A program made the translations under genes and the position numbers. The notes beneath the pieces were generated by a model. It did no database searches and was not told the DNA's origin. It worked only from the letters and a program-made list of their open reading frames with translations. This document shows positions 9,036 through 17,618 of a DNA stretch of 64,000 bases, piece by piece. This DNA comes from Paenibacillus dokdonensis (GTDB taxonomy: Bacteria; Bacillota; Bacilli; Paenibacillales; Paenibacillaceae). The stretch covers positions 310,001-374,000 of the forward strand of contig NZ_STGQ01000003.1 in the NCBI RefSeq assembly GCF_004916975.1. The letters run 5' to 3'. How positions within the stretch are numbered: the stretch's first letter is position 1; every line of letters begins with the position of its first letter.

Positions 9036-10379
9036 TTATTTCTTCATACGCTCATGCAGGAAGTCGACGATATGCACGGCCTTCATCTGACCGCTCAGCC
9101 CCTGCTCATCGATGCCATGCTTCATTTGCAGCAGGCATCCGGGATTGCTGGTCAGCAGATAGCTGGCTCCAGTCGCCTCAACATGCTCCATTTTGTGATC
9201 GAGGATCTGTCCGGCCATTACCGGCTGCGTGACATTGTAAATCCCTGCTGAGCCGCAGCAGCGGTCAGCGTTCTTCATCTCGATGAACTGCGCTCCCTCT
9301 ACTTGGCGCATCAGCTTACGCGGCGCATCCGCTGATTTCATGACATTGCGGAGATGGCAAGAATCCTGATAGGTAATCCGGACAGGCTCTTCGCCTCCTT
9401 GCGTCTTGTCCTGGCTGAAATCAAGGCTTCTTCCGGCACGTACCAGCAGATCACTGATATCAACCACTCGTTCGGCAAACCAGACAGCATCGTCACGCCA
9501 CTGCGGATCCTCATGCAGCAGATGATCGTATTCGGTCAGGATTGCCCCGCAGCCGCCCGCATTGGAAACGATATAATCCACGCCAGCCGCCTTAAACGTC
9601 TTGATATTGCGTCTTGCGAGATCTCTTGCTCCTTCTGCTTCCCCGCTGTGCGCATGCAGCGCTCCGCAGCAGTTCTGTTCACGCGGGATGATCACTTCAA
9701 AGCCGGCGGCCGTAAGCAGGTCAACCGTATGAATATTGGTTTCTGTAAACAGAACGTCCATAATACAGCCTCGGAACAAAGCAACCGTTGCAACCTTCTC
9801 TCCCTTGGCTGGATGGCGATCGCCGATCTTCTCCACGACGCCTTTGCCGGAAGCATCGGGCAGAATTTTCTCCATGTCACGCATATGCTTAGGGAATAGC
9901 TTCATCGCACCCGAAGCATGCGCTACAGTACGAAGTCCGGATTTTTGGTAAAATTGCAATCCGCGGCCAACCCATTTCATCCGCTCCTGATGAGGGAATA
10001 CGGTCTTAAATGCGGCCTTGCGAGTAACTTTTACCCATGTTTTATGTTCTTTGTGATCCTCAATGGCATCCCGTGCCTGTTCAATAAGTTGGCCATACTG
10101 GACTCCTGCCGGACAAGCCGGTTCGCATGCACGGCAGCCCAAACAGTGATTCATTTGGTCTTCAAAGGCCTGATCCGGCACCATAATGCCGTCCGTAACC
10201 GCCTTCATGAGGGCAATCCGTCCCCGTGGAGACTCGGCCTCAAGGCCGGTTTCCGCAAACGTCGGGCATGCTGGAAGGCAAAAGCCGCAGCGCATGCAGT
10301 TTGTCAGCTGATCCTCATCGAGGCGTAATCGAAGCTTTTCGGTAAGTGCATTCATTGGTTGTGCTTGCCCATTAGCCAC
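9036..10379 (-). CDS. glcF: Glycolate oxidase iron-sulfur subunit
   Basis: Electron-transfer subunit of glycolate (or D-lactate) dehydrogenase, 447 residues. Two ferredoxin-type clusters are visible: Cys28, 31, 34, 38 in CMRCGFCLPACP, and CLGCRACEPACPAG about 55 residues later. Two CCG domains follow, one with NCCGALHAHSGEAEGAR, the other with RCCGSAGIYNVTQP; these bind further iron-sulfur or heme groups in this family. It overlaps the end of the FAD-subunit gene by 8 bases, so the two are translationally coupled. No separate GlcE gene is present, which is usual for Bacillota. It probably passes electrons to the quinone pool. Confidence 0.93.
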   Translation of the reverse strand: MANGQAQPMNALTEKLRLRLDEDQLTNCMRCGFCLPACPTFAETGLEAESPRGRIALMKAVTDGIMVPDQAFEDQMNHCLGCRACEPACPAGVQYGQLIEQARDAIEDHKEHKTWVKVTRKAAFKTVFPHQERMKWVGRGLQFYQKSGLRTVAHASGAMKLFPKHMRDMEKILPDASGKGVVEKIGDRHPAKGEKVATVALFRGCIMDVLFTETNIHTVDLLTAAGFEVIIPREQNCCGALHAHSGEAEGARDLARRNIKTFKAAGVDYIVSNAGGCGAILTEYDHLLHEDPQWRDDAVWFAERVVDISDLLVRAGRSLDFSQDKTQGGEEPVRITYQDSCHLRNVMKSADAPRKLMRQVEGAQFIEMKNADRCCGSAGIYNVTQPVMAGQILDHKMEHVEATGASYLLTSNPGCLLQMKHGIDEQGLSGQMKAVHIVDFLHERMKK

Positions 10380-11796
10380 GCTGGATCACCACCCGTTTCC
10401 GTGTTTCCTTCGCGAATACCTTGCCGGGATTAAGCAAATTATGTGGATCGAAGGAACTCTTGATCGCTTTCATGACATCCATTCCCGCCGGACCAACCTT
10501 CCATTCCAAATATGGCGATTTCACCATGCCGACGCCATGCTCTCCGGTAATGGTTCCTCCCAAACGGATGGCCGCTTCAAAAATTTCCTCAAACGCTTCC
10601 TCTACCCGCTCAATCTCTTCCTTATCACGCGCATCGGTCGTCGCCGTCGGATGCAGGTTGCCGTCTCCCGCATGACCAAATGTACTTATCTGAACCTGAT
10701 GCTTCAGTGCGATCCGGTTGATCTCGACTACCATCTCTGCGATCTTCGAGCGCGGCACAGTCGCATCCTCCAAAATAGTGGTCGGACGCAGTCTGGCCAA
10801 AGCTGTGAATGCACTGCGGCGCGCAGTCAGCAGCTTTTCCGCCTCTTCCAGACTTGCTGCAATGCTGACCTGGTCGGCATTCTCGCTTTTACACACTTCC
10901 GTAATGATCGCAATGTCACGTTCCACGGCTTCTTCATCGCCATCCTGCTCAATAATGAGGATAGCCTCCATATCCAGAGGCAGACCCAGTTTGGCGAAGT
11001 CATCCACCACTCGAATGGTTGCGTTGTCCAGAATCTCCAGGGTAGCCGGAATAATCCGGTTCTCGATAATTTTGGATACCGTCCGTGCCGCTCCGTATAA
11101 ATCCTTGTACATCGCCAGCATGGTCTTTTTATATCTTGGAGGCGGAATCAGCTTCAGAATTGCCTCGGTGATAATTGCAAGCGTACCTTCGGAACCAACC
11201 AGCAGCTTTGTCAGGTCATATCCTGCCACGTCCTTCATCAGTTTGCCACCGGTCCGGATAATGTCTCCGTTCGCCAGAACGGCTTCCAGGCCGATCACAT
11301 AATCTTTGGTTGTCCCGTATTTCAGCCCGCGTAGTCCACCTGAGCATTCCGCGATATTTCCCCCGATGGTGGAAATCGACATGCTGCTGGGATCTGGCGG
11401 GTAGAACAAGCCCAGACTCTCGACATGGGTACTGAACTGCTTGGTGTTCAACCCCGGCTGAACAGTGGCTGTCAGATTCTCAAGATCAATTTCAAGAATT
11501 TGATTCATACGATGCATAACCATAACCACACCGCCCTGAACCGGCACGGTGCCTCCGCATAGATTGGTTCCTGAGCCTCTGCCGACGACAGGGATTTTGA
11601 AGCGGCTCAGCACCTTCATTATTTGTGACACCTGCTCCGTATTCGACGGATACACGACGGCATCCGGCAAAGATTGGAGCATAGGAGTCCCGTCATAAGA
11701 ATGAGTTACTAGGGACTGCGGATCATCTTTGTAATGTTCACTGCCCAATATGGAGATGAGTTCGCGTCTTACTTCTTCTTGCAGCAAGGAAAGCAC
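10372..11796 (-). CDS. glcD: FAD-linked glycolate oxidase subunit
   Basis: Catalytic FAD subunit, 474 residues, oxidising glycolate to glyoxylate (or D-lactate to pyruvate). The VAO-type FAD domain spans about residues 35-215, with VVGRGSGTNLCGGTVPVQGG and the GGLRGLKYGTTKDYV loop; the cap domain carries TFGHAGDGNLHP and ends in TGEHGVGMVKSPYL. It is the first gene of an operon with glcF and lies divergent from a FadR-type regulator whose likely operator sits 36 bases upstream of this start. Glycolate versus D-lactate cannot be settled from sequence alone. Confidence 0.92.
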   Translation of the reverse strand: MLSLLQEEVRRELISILGSEHYKDDPQSLVTHSYDGTPMLQSLPDAVVYPSNTEQVSQIMKVLSRFKIPVVGRGSGTNLCGGTVPVQGGVVMVMHRMNQILEIDLENLTATVQPGLNTKQFSTHVESLGLFYPPDPSSMSISTIGGNIAECSGGLRGLKYGTTKDYVIGLEAVLANGDIIRTGGKLMKDVAGYDLTKLLVGSEGTLAIITEAILKLIPPPRYKKTMLAMYKDLYGAARTVSKIIENRIIPATLEILDNATIRVVDDFAKLGLPLDMEAILIIEQDGDEEAVERDIAIITEVCKSENADQVSIAASLEEAEKLLTARRSAFTALARLRPTTILEDATVPRSKIAEMVVEINRIALKHQVQISTFGHAGDGNLHPTATTDARDKEEIERVEEAFEEIFEAAIRLGGTITGEHGVGMVKSPYLEWKVGPAGMDVMKAIKSSFDPHNLLNPGKVFAKETRKRVVIQRG

Positions 11797-11831
11797 TCCT
11801 TTGATCGCATTAGGTTAATTAAATTAGTCAG

Positions 11832-11844
11832 GTCATCTGATGAC
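11832..11844. promoter_or_regulatory. Palindromic operator candidate between glcD and its regulator
   Basis: GTCATC-T-GATGAC is a perfect 6-1-6 palindrome in the 174-bp region between divergent glcD and the GntR/FadR-family regulator. FadR-subfamily operators are short palindromes with GT...AC edges, which this fits. Nothing else in the gap is as symmetrical. Confidence 0.55.
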
Positions 11845-11970
11845 TTTTCTTGTGAACAAGTATACACTAGAATATATGAATCGAAAATAGAACTTAATCG
11901 AAAAATTAAAATTTTAACTTGTCCGCAGTTGCGGTAAAATAAGGAAAATAAGGGTATTTGAGGAAGGGCG

Positions 11971-12714
11971 TTGAGTCGTTTGACCAGTCAGCAAAGGCCG
12001 CTTAAGCAGTACGAGTGGGTAATGAATGATTTGAAAAAGCAGATGGATGATGGGCAGCTTTTGCCCGGGGACCGTCTTTCTTCTGTAGTCGACCTGGCTG
12101 CACAATATAACGTAGGCAGATCGACCATTCGGGAAGCTCTCAGTGCGCTGAAAGCGATGGGGCTGCTGAATATTAAGCAAGGCGGGGGCACTTTTGTCAA
12201 AGCGCCTCCCGTTGAATCGGCTCCCGTTCATCCCATGCAGCATTATGCAGACCTCTGGGAGGGGCGGGCCGCGTCGCTGCGCCATATTTTGGAGGTTCGG
12301 CGCGTGCTTGAATCAGGCTGTGCTTCACTTGCCGCGCAGCACCGTACAGACGATGATCTTAGCGTCTTCAAGAAACTGCTGGAGGATATGGAACAGTCGG
12401 ATGATGAGCATTTCATTGAGCAGGCCGACGTCAAGTTCCATCAGCAGATTGCGGCCTCAACCCATAATCCGCTGCTTATTGACCTGATGGAATCCTTGTC
12501 CCTCAAGCTCCATGAGAGCATGAAGGATATGCGTGCGCTGTGGTTTTACGCTGAACGTTCCTCTGCGGAACGCCTGCTTCAGGAGCATATGCGGATTTAT
12601 GAAGCGATTGCGCAGCAGGACTCCAAGGAAGCAACAGCCCGGATGGAGCTTCATATTTCCAAAGTGGAACAGGTTTTAAATGAAAAGAAGGCCGGAGACC
12701 TGCAGCGGGTCTAA
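11971..12714 (+). CDS. FadR-subfamily GntR transcriptional regulator (likely controls glcDF)
   Basis: DNA-binding repressor or activator of 247 residues. TTG start at 11971, with GAGGAAGGG 4-8 bases upstream. The N-terminal winged helix (about residues 8-75) includes LLPGDRLSSVVDLAAQYNVG and STIREALSALKAMGLLNIKQGG; the C-terminal FCD domain (about 95-235) begins LRHILEVRRVLESGCASLAA and holds the metal/carboxylate-binding residues of the family. Divergent position next to glcD-glcF, and the palindrome between them, suggest it senses glycolate or lactate, as GlcC or LldR do. The effector is inferred. Confidence 0.88.
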   Translation: MSRLTSQQRPLKQYEWVMNDLKKQMDDGQLLPGDRLSSVVDLAAQYNVGRSTIREALSALKAMGLLNIKQGGGTFVKAPPVESAPVHPMQHYADLWEGRAASLRHILEVRRVLESGCASLAAQHRTDDDLSVFKKLLEDMEQSDDEHFIEQADVKFHQQIAASTHNPLLIDLMESLSLKLHESMKDMRALWFYAERSSAERLLQEHMRIYEAIAQQDSKEATARMELHISKVEQVLNEKKAGDLQRV

Positions 12715-12722
12715 CCAAGAAT

Positions 12723-13196
12723 CTAGTTCTCGATCCGGATTTTCACAGCATCGCTGACCGAATGCACGTCAAGGCATGATAATATGCCTTCGATTCGCTC
12801 CAGCATTTTCTCCAAATGTCCGTCATCGATCCGCGGTAAAAAGGTGGCATTTTCAGTCTCGGCAATATATTGGAGTGTATTCAGAAACAGTTCTGTTTCC
12901 AGATCAATTTCCGCAAAGTCACGAATCCTGCTGATCAGTTCATCGTAGCAGATATCTTCCAGGGGAAGCATACCCTCCGACTGCAGGTAGACCTGTTTTA
13001 GTTTGGCCTTGACGGCCATATGCCCAACGATCAGGGATGCCCTGCAAAGCCCCTCTTCCATCAGAAGATGGGCTAGATTCATATGGCTTTGGGACAAATC
13101 ATTCCAGTTACGGGCTTTTGAATAGAGCTCATAGACATCTGGTCTGTGATGACTGCTCTCGTCACGGCCCTGAAAATACTCAGTATTGAATAACAT
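12723..13196 (-). CDS. Hypothetical protein with HEPN-like helical domain
   Basis: A 157-residue, mostly helical acidic protein. The stretch ARNWNDLSQSHMNLAHLLME, then a helix with IVGHMAVKAKLKQVY and a later YDELISRIRDF, matches the layout of HEPN domains (dl..A..l / hqAvEk.lKa / H.i..L). The RNase motif Rx4-6H is not evident, so toxin-type RNase activity is not supported. There is no adjacent nucleotidyltransferase (MNT) gene, unlike typical HEPN-MNT pairs. It ends 8 bases from the convergent regulator gene. Function unknown. Confidence 0.6.
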   Translation of the reverse strand: MLFNTEYFQGRDESSHHRPDVYELYSKARNWNDLSQSHMNLAHLLMEEGLCRASLIVGHMAVKAKLKQVYLQSEGMLPLEDICYDELISRIRDFAEIDLETELFLNTLQYIAETENATFLPRIDDGHLEKMLERIEGILSCLDVHSVSDAVKIRIEN

Positions 13197-13484
13197 ACAA
13201 TCCCCTCCAGTTAAATCGCTTTAATTCTCTATTTATTCGGATTCGGCTTCACAGCGTTGAGCAATTAAAACGAATGCTAAACATAGGCCCTTAGTCCTGA
13301 TCATTATAGGACCTGATACCGGGTTCGACCGATTGTCCTATGTTATATATTTCGGACTTCTTTCCTAAAAAATGAAGATAATTCCATTAAAAAAGCGTGA
13401 TGAATTGCACCCCTGCTCGCTTCCAAGTGATGCTATAATAAATAAGTTCAAAAGACATCATGACTATTAAAGGAAGCTGAGCTT

Positions 13485-14405
13485 ATGATTACTACGATTT
13501 TACTTGAAGTTGTATTGCCTGTTTTTGTGCTGATCGGATTCGGTTCCCTCATGCAGCGCATTTTTCGTCTGGACTTATATACGCTGGCCAAAATCAATTT
13601 TTACTGCATTACTCCCGCAGCTGTTTTTATGAGTATGTATCATTCGGATATGTCCGGCGGTCTTCTTAGCACCGTCATTGTATTTTATGCGCTATACGTG
13701 CTGATTTTGTACCTGATAGGTTCGATTGTGGCCCGCCCCATGAAATTCCAAAGCAGCATGAAAGCCGCTTTTAACAACAGTATTATGCTCGACAATTCCG
13801 GAAATTACGGCATGCCCATCAACGCCCTTGTATTTAAAGGAGATCCGCTGGCTGCATCCATGCAGGCGCTGATCATGTCTCTGCAGAGTCTGCTGACCTT
13901 CACCTACGGCGTTATCGCCATTCAGGGGGTCAAGATGAAGGGGAATTACCGGAGTATGATCATCGGTTTTCTAAAAATGCCTGTTCCCTATGCTTTGGTA
14001 CTGGGACTGCTGCTGCACGCGCTGCATGCTCCCCTCCCCATTTTTGTTTCTCAGCCCTTAACATACGCCCAGCAGTCTATGGTCGCCATAGCATTACTCA
14101 CACTCGGGGCCCAGATCGTCAAATATCCTCTACGTCTTTATCGGCTCGATATTTATATCAGCCTATTCCTTCGGCTTATTATAGGACCCGCCATCGGCTG
14201 CGCGCTTGTATTTGCTCTGGGTCTGAAGGGAATTCCTGCTCAGGCGCTGCTGATTGCGTCCGGCATGCCGACCGGTGTCAATACATCCATTCTTGCCGAG
14301 GAATATGCTAACGAGCCTGACTTTGCTGCGCAAACCGTGCTGCTCTCCACCCTGTTTAATGTCGTTACGATCACAGGATTGATATCGCTCGCCAAAATGT
14401 TTTAA
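13485..14405 (+). CDS. AEC family transporter (auxin efflux carrier type permease)
   Basis: Integral membrane carrier of 306 residues with ten predicted helices, usual for the AEC family. Conserved features include the N-terminal PVFVLIGFGSLMQR, the mid-protein NNSIMLDNSGNYGMPI (the broken-helix asparagine/glycine motif) and the late ASGMPTGVNTSILAEEY. Bacterial members export or import small organic acids such as malate or malonate; the substrate here is unknown. AAAGGAAGC precedes the ATG. Monocistronic, with the DUF2339 gene 92 bases downstream. Confidence 0.88.
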   Translation: MITTILLEVVLPVFVLIGFGSLMQRIFRLDLYTLAKINFYCITPAAVFMSMYHSDMSGGLLSTVIVFYALYVLILYLIGSIVARPMKFQSSMKAAFNNSIMLDNSGNYGMPINALVFKGDPLAASMQALIMSLQSLLTFTYGVIAIQGVKMKGNYRSMIIGFLKMPVPYALVLGLLLHALHAPLPIFVSQPLTYAQQSMVAIALLTLGAQIVKYPLRLYRLDIYISLFLRLIIGPAIGCALVFALGLKGIPAQALLIASGMPTGVNTSILAEEYANEPDFAAQTVLLSTLFNVVTITGLISLAKMF

Positions 14406-14497
14406 ATCCCCAAAAGATTCATTATAGAGCCTCCTATGGTATATTATGTACAGCAGACAAAAGTACATAAATTTGGAATGCCAGGGGTGAATATCCA

Positions 14498-16393
14498 TTG
14501 GATTTATTGGAAAAAAGAATTGCACAGCTTGAGGCTAACATGAAGGAAATGCAGCAGGAGTTAGCCGAGCTGCGCCAAGAGAGGCGAGGGACGGACCGGA
14601 ACCCTGAGGCTCAGACAACGCCGAATAATACCAGTCCTCCACCGTACGCCGGAGGACAGCAAGGTTATGCTGCATACGGGCAGGCCGGCATGCAGCATAA
14701 CCCGCAGCAGGGAATATCAGGTTATCCTAGCCAGAGTCAGTCTTATCAGGGACCGCCGCCCCAAGGGTACTACCCAAATCAAGGGACGGAACAGCCCAAT
14801 CCGCCGGGAATGAATCCGTATGCTTACAATCAGCAGCGGCCGAATATTCCGCAAGAGCCTAAACCACCAAAGGACTGGGAGCATCTTATCGCCCGAGTGT
14901 GGCTTCCGCGCGTCTTTATTGTTGTTCTGCTGCTCGGTGTGCTGTGGGGTTTTACAGCCGCTGTCAGCGCGGGTTATTTGACCGAACCTGTACGCTGCCT
15001 TCTCGGCGTTGTTGTCGCAGCTGTCATGTACTGGCTCGGTGAGAGACAGATCCGGAGTCAACGCGAAGCGCTGGGGCAAGTGCTTTTGGGCGGCGCCATC
15101 GGTGTGCTGATTTTATCCGTGTTCGCTGCACATGAGCTGTATAGCCTGATTCCTTCAGCTCTGGCGTTTATCTTATATATCCTTTCCATCGCGCTTTGTG
15201 TGTTTACGGCGCAGCGCCGCCGTTCCCAGGCACTGATGATCATTGCAACCGTAGCCGGATATCTGATTCCCTTCCTTGTTCATTCGGCCCATCCGAATGC
15301 CTGGGTGTTCACGGGCTATGAAGCCATCTTCTCACTTGCGATGATCGCCGTTGCCCTGAAATTTGATTATCGTGCAGCCTATTACGTCGCTGTCGGTGTG
15401 CTTCATCTTCCGCTTCTGATCGGTTATGCTGCAGGTGACTTCGGTGAAAGCCGCCATATTTTTATTGCAGCTGTATTTATTCAGCATGCGGTTCTGCTGG
15501 CTTATGCCTACTTCGGCCCAGTCCGCCGTAAGCTCGATGAAACCCTCTCGTTGTTTCCAGGATACGGCATCATGGCACTGTGGATCTATGCAATGTATCC
15601 ATTTACCGAGGATTCCATCCACTGGCGGCCGCTGATGCTGATTGGCTGGGCGCTGATCTACAGCCTAGCTGCTCTAGGGAAGTACATGAAGGGCGAACGC
15701 CCTCCCGTTTATATATCCATCGCGACGGCTGCCTGGTTCCTTTGGGCACTTGATATACTGAACCAAAGCTACTCACCTGCAGCCGCTATCGTCGTAGGCA
15801 CTGCTGGATTGATTCTTGGCTTTAAGCTGAAAAACTACATGCAGCAGATTACAGCGGCCGCGGTCTTTCTGTATGGTGTATCCGGGACGCTTTTCCTGAT
15901 CATACATGATCTTTTCTCAGCCCCAAGCCTTTCCTGGCTCATCTTGCTGATCAGTATCGCGGTTCTTTCTTACGTTATCCGCCGCATGTCCGAACCAATA
16001 ATCTTCGACCGGTTGCCGGATATTCTGATGTGGGCCGATGCCTTATTAGCCATCATCTTTATCACACAGATCACCAATGTGTTGACCGCCGATCTCACGT
16101 ATGATTTCCGTCATCTCGTTCTTTCGGCGGTATGGGCGCTATACGCGATTGCAGTTATCGTCTGCGGTATGATTTTTCAAAGACAGATGGTCCGGATCGC
16201 AGGACTTGGACTGCTCTTCCTTACACTGGTAAAGGTCATTATCGTGGATCTGCCGGATGTATCGGTAGCCGTCCGGGCGATCCTGTTTATCGGCCTGGGC
16301 GCTTTGGGCATGTTCGTTTCCCGGCTGCTGTACAAACGTAAGGACAGTACTCCACCTGCTCCTGTGCCTGACGAAACGGCCATAGATCCTTAA
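14498..16393 (+). CDS. DUF2339 family polytopic membrane protein
   Basis: A 631-residue protein with TTG start after AGGGGTGA. Residues 1-30 form a short coiled coil (EKRIAQLEANMKEMQQELAE), residues 35-125 are a Pro/Gln/Gly/Tyr-rich linker with NPQQG- and QGYYPNQ-like units, and the rest is about 17-19 hydrophobic helices, as in the DUF2339 family (large membrane proteins of unknown function). A kept feature is the first helix after an HLIARVWLPR amphipathic segment. No partner genes. Only the family and topology can be stated. Confidence 0.85.
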   Translation: MDLLEKRIAQLEANMKEMQQELAELRQERRGTDRNPEAQTTPNNTSPPPYAGGQQGYAAYGQAGMQHNPQQGISGYPSQSQSYQGPPPQGYYPNQGTEQPNPPGMNPYAYNQQRPNIPQEPKPPKDWEHLIARVWLPRVFIVVLLLGVLWGFTAAVSAGYLTEPVRCLLGVVVAAVMYWLGERQIRSQREALGQVLLGGAIGVLILSVFAAHELYSLIPSALAFILYILSIALCVFTAQRRRSQALMIIATVAGYLIPFLVHSAHPNAWVFTGYEAIFSLAMIAVALKFDYRAAYYVAVGVLHLPLLIGYAAGDFGESRHIFIAAVFIQHAVLLAYAYFGPVRRKLDETLSLFPGYGIMALWIYAMYPFTEDSIHWRPLMLIGWALIYSLAALGKYMKGERPPVYISIATAAWFLWALDILNQSYSPAAAIVVGTAGLILGFKLKNYMQQITAAAVFLYGVSGTLFLIIHDLFSAPSLSWLILLISIAVLSYVIRRMSEPIIFDRLPDILMWADALLAIIFITQITNVLTADLTYDFRHLVLSAVWALYAIAVIVCGMIFQRQMVRIAGLGLLFLTLVKVIIVDLPDVSVAVRAILFIGLGALGMFVSRLLYKRKDSTPPAPVPDETAIDP

Positions 16394-16413
16394 AATGTTT
16401 CACTTCTTGAACC

Positions 16414-16466
16414 AAACAAAAAGCAGATGCCTCTCCCCCAGGGAAAACACCTGCTTTTTGTTTTTC
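16414..16466. terminator. Bidirectional terminator between convergent genes
   Basis: Stem AAACAAAAAGCAG/CTGCTTTTTGTTT (13 bp, perfect) with extra pairing inside a 24-base loop and poly-A/poly-T flanks, between DUF2339 and the HAD gene. Confidence 0.82.
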
Positions 16467-16478
16467 TTCCCTCTTCCT

Positions 16479-17207
16479 TTATGGAAGAAGTATGCTGGCA
16501 AGCTCCTGGTAACTGACCGCATGATAATGGGGCTGATGATCCGATTCAGGCTTCACTTGGCGATGGTTGAACCATATGGCTGTCCAGCCGGCTTCAAGCG
16601 CACCCACGACATCATTTCGCCAGGAATCTCCGATATAAAAGCTCCGAGAGGCTTCCGTTCCCGTTATTTCATTTACATGCATGAATAGGCGCGGATCCGG
16701 TTTGTCATAACCAACGGTACCAGAGATGAAGATATTCCGCGGGTTTATAATTTTATCCATTGCGAGCGCTTTGATTTTAGCCATCTGATGCTTTGCCGGT
16801 CCGTTCGTAATCAATCCGACTACATGACCGGCTGTCTGGAGTGTACGGATGAGTTCAACTGCGCCAGGGAAAGGGCTGATTTGAAACTGCCCCTCCAAGT
16901 ATATCTCCTGAATCCGCGAGGCTTCCGCTTCTGTCACTTGTACTCCAAATTCCGCAAGGGCGAGCATGACGCGCTGTAATCTCATTTCCTGCAGATCCTG
17001 GTCTGCCCCCGCAGCATTTACACCGCCATGGCGGGCTGATAATGCATCGCTATAAAATCTGAATCTATGATAAACCGCCTCATACGGGAAGTCTTCTCCG
17101 GTGGATAATACTTTTCTCAGCGCATGTCTCAGCGGCTCCAAATGATCGTATAACGTATCATCCACATCGAAAAATATCCCCTTGGGCTTATCCTGAATTT
17201 CTCTCAT
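16479..17207 (-). CDS. HAD family hydrolase (HAD-IA, YjjG/phosphatase type)
   Basis: Cytoplasmic phosphatase of 242 residues. Motif I FFDVDDTLYDH has the nucleophile Asp and the +2 Asp; a helical C1-type cap follows (about residues 25-100); motif II is LITNGPAKHQ; motif III Lys is in VGYDKPDPRLF; motif IV is YIGDSWRNDVVGA. Substrate unknown; relatives dephosphorylate nucleotides or sugar phosphates. Single gene, transcribed away from the quinol oxidase operon. Confidence 0.88.
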   Translation of the reverse strand: MREIQDKPKGIFFDVDDTLYDHLEPLRHALRKVLSTGEDFPYEAVYHRFRFYSDALSARHGGVNAAGADQDLQEMRLQRVMLALAEFGVQVTEAEASRIQEIYLEGQFQISPFPGAVELIRTLQTAGHVVGLITNGPAKHQMAKIKALAMDKIINPRNIFISGTVGYDKPDPRLFMHVNEITGTEASRSFYIGDSWRNDVVGALEAGWTAIWFNHRQVKPESDHQPHYHAVSYQELASILLP

Positions 17208-17618
17208 TGCGTTCCCTCTTTGTGATTGTGATTTTTGTTACAGTATTTAATCTTTGTCTATTTTAGCACATTTTCTCTTTGTCCTAGCGGCTTTCAGTGA
17301 AATCGCATTTTTGTCACAGCCTGTTTTCATCGATCTAAAAGCCCTTTCAATTGTGACAGAACTGGCACAACCGTTCCGGTCATGTCCAATTATGAACAAA
17401 AATGAAAATCGCTGAATTTGCCGCTTTTCCGCTGTTAATCATGATATTTGAAGATTTTTTCAGAAGAATGTGAAGTTTGTCACAGAATATATGTATATTT
17501 ATGGTAATTATGTATGTTCTTGTATTTGTTTTCGATTTCGCAGGTTACTATGCTAGGGCTATGAGGATTCGCGAATAATCCAACTCAGCAATAACGACAT
17601 GCTAGAAAGGAGTTTCCC
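17208..17618. promoter_or_regulatory. Promoter region of the quinol oxidase operon
   Basis: A 411-bp gene-free region. It contains three copies of a TTGTCACA-type sequence: TTGTCACA at 17311-17318, its inverse TTGTGACA at 17351-17358, and TTTGTCACA at 17476-17484. Such sites resemble those of redox regulators of Bacillota respiratory genes (ResD, Rex and Fnr all use TTGTGA- or TGTGA-like words). No clear consensus promoter could be fixed; qoxA itself is preceded by GAAAGGAG. Confidence 0.45.
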
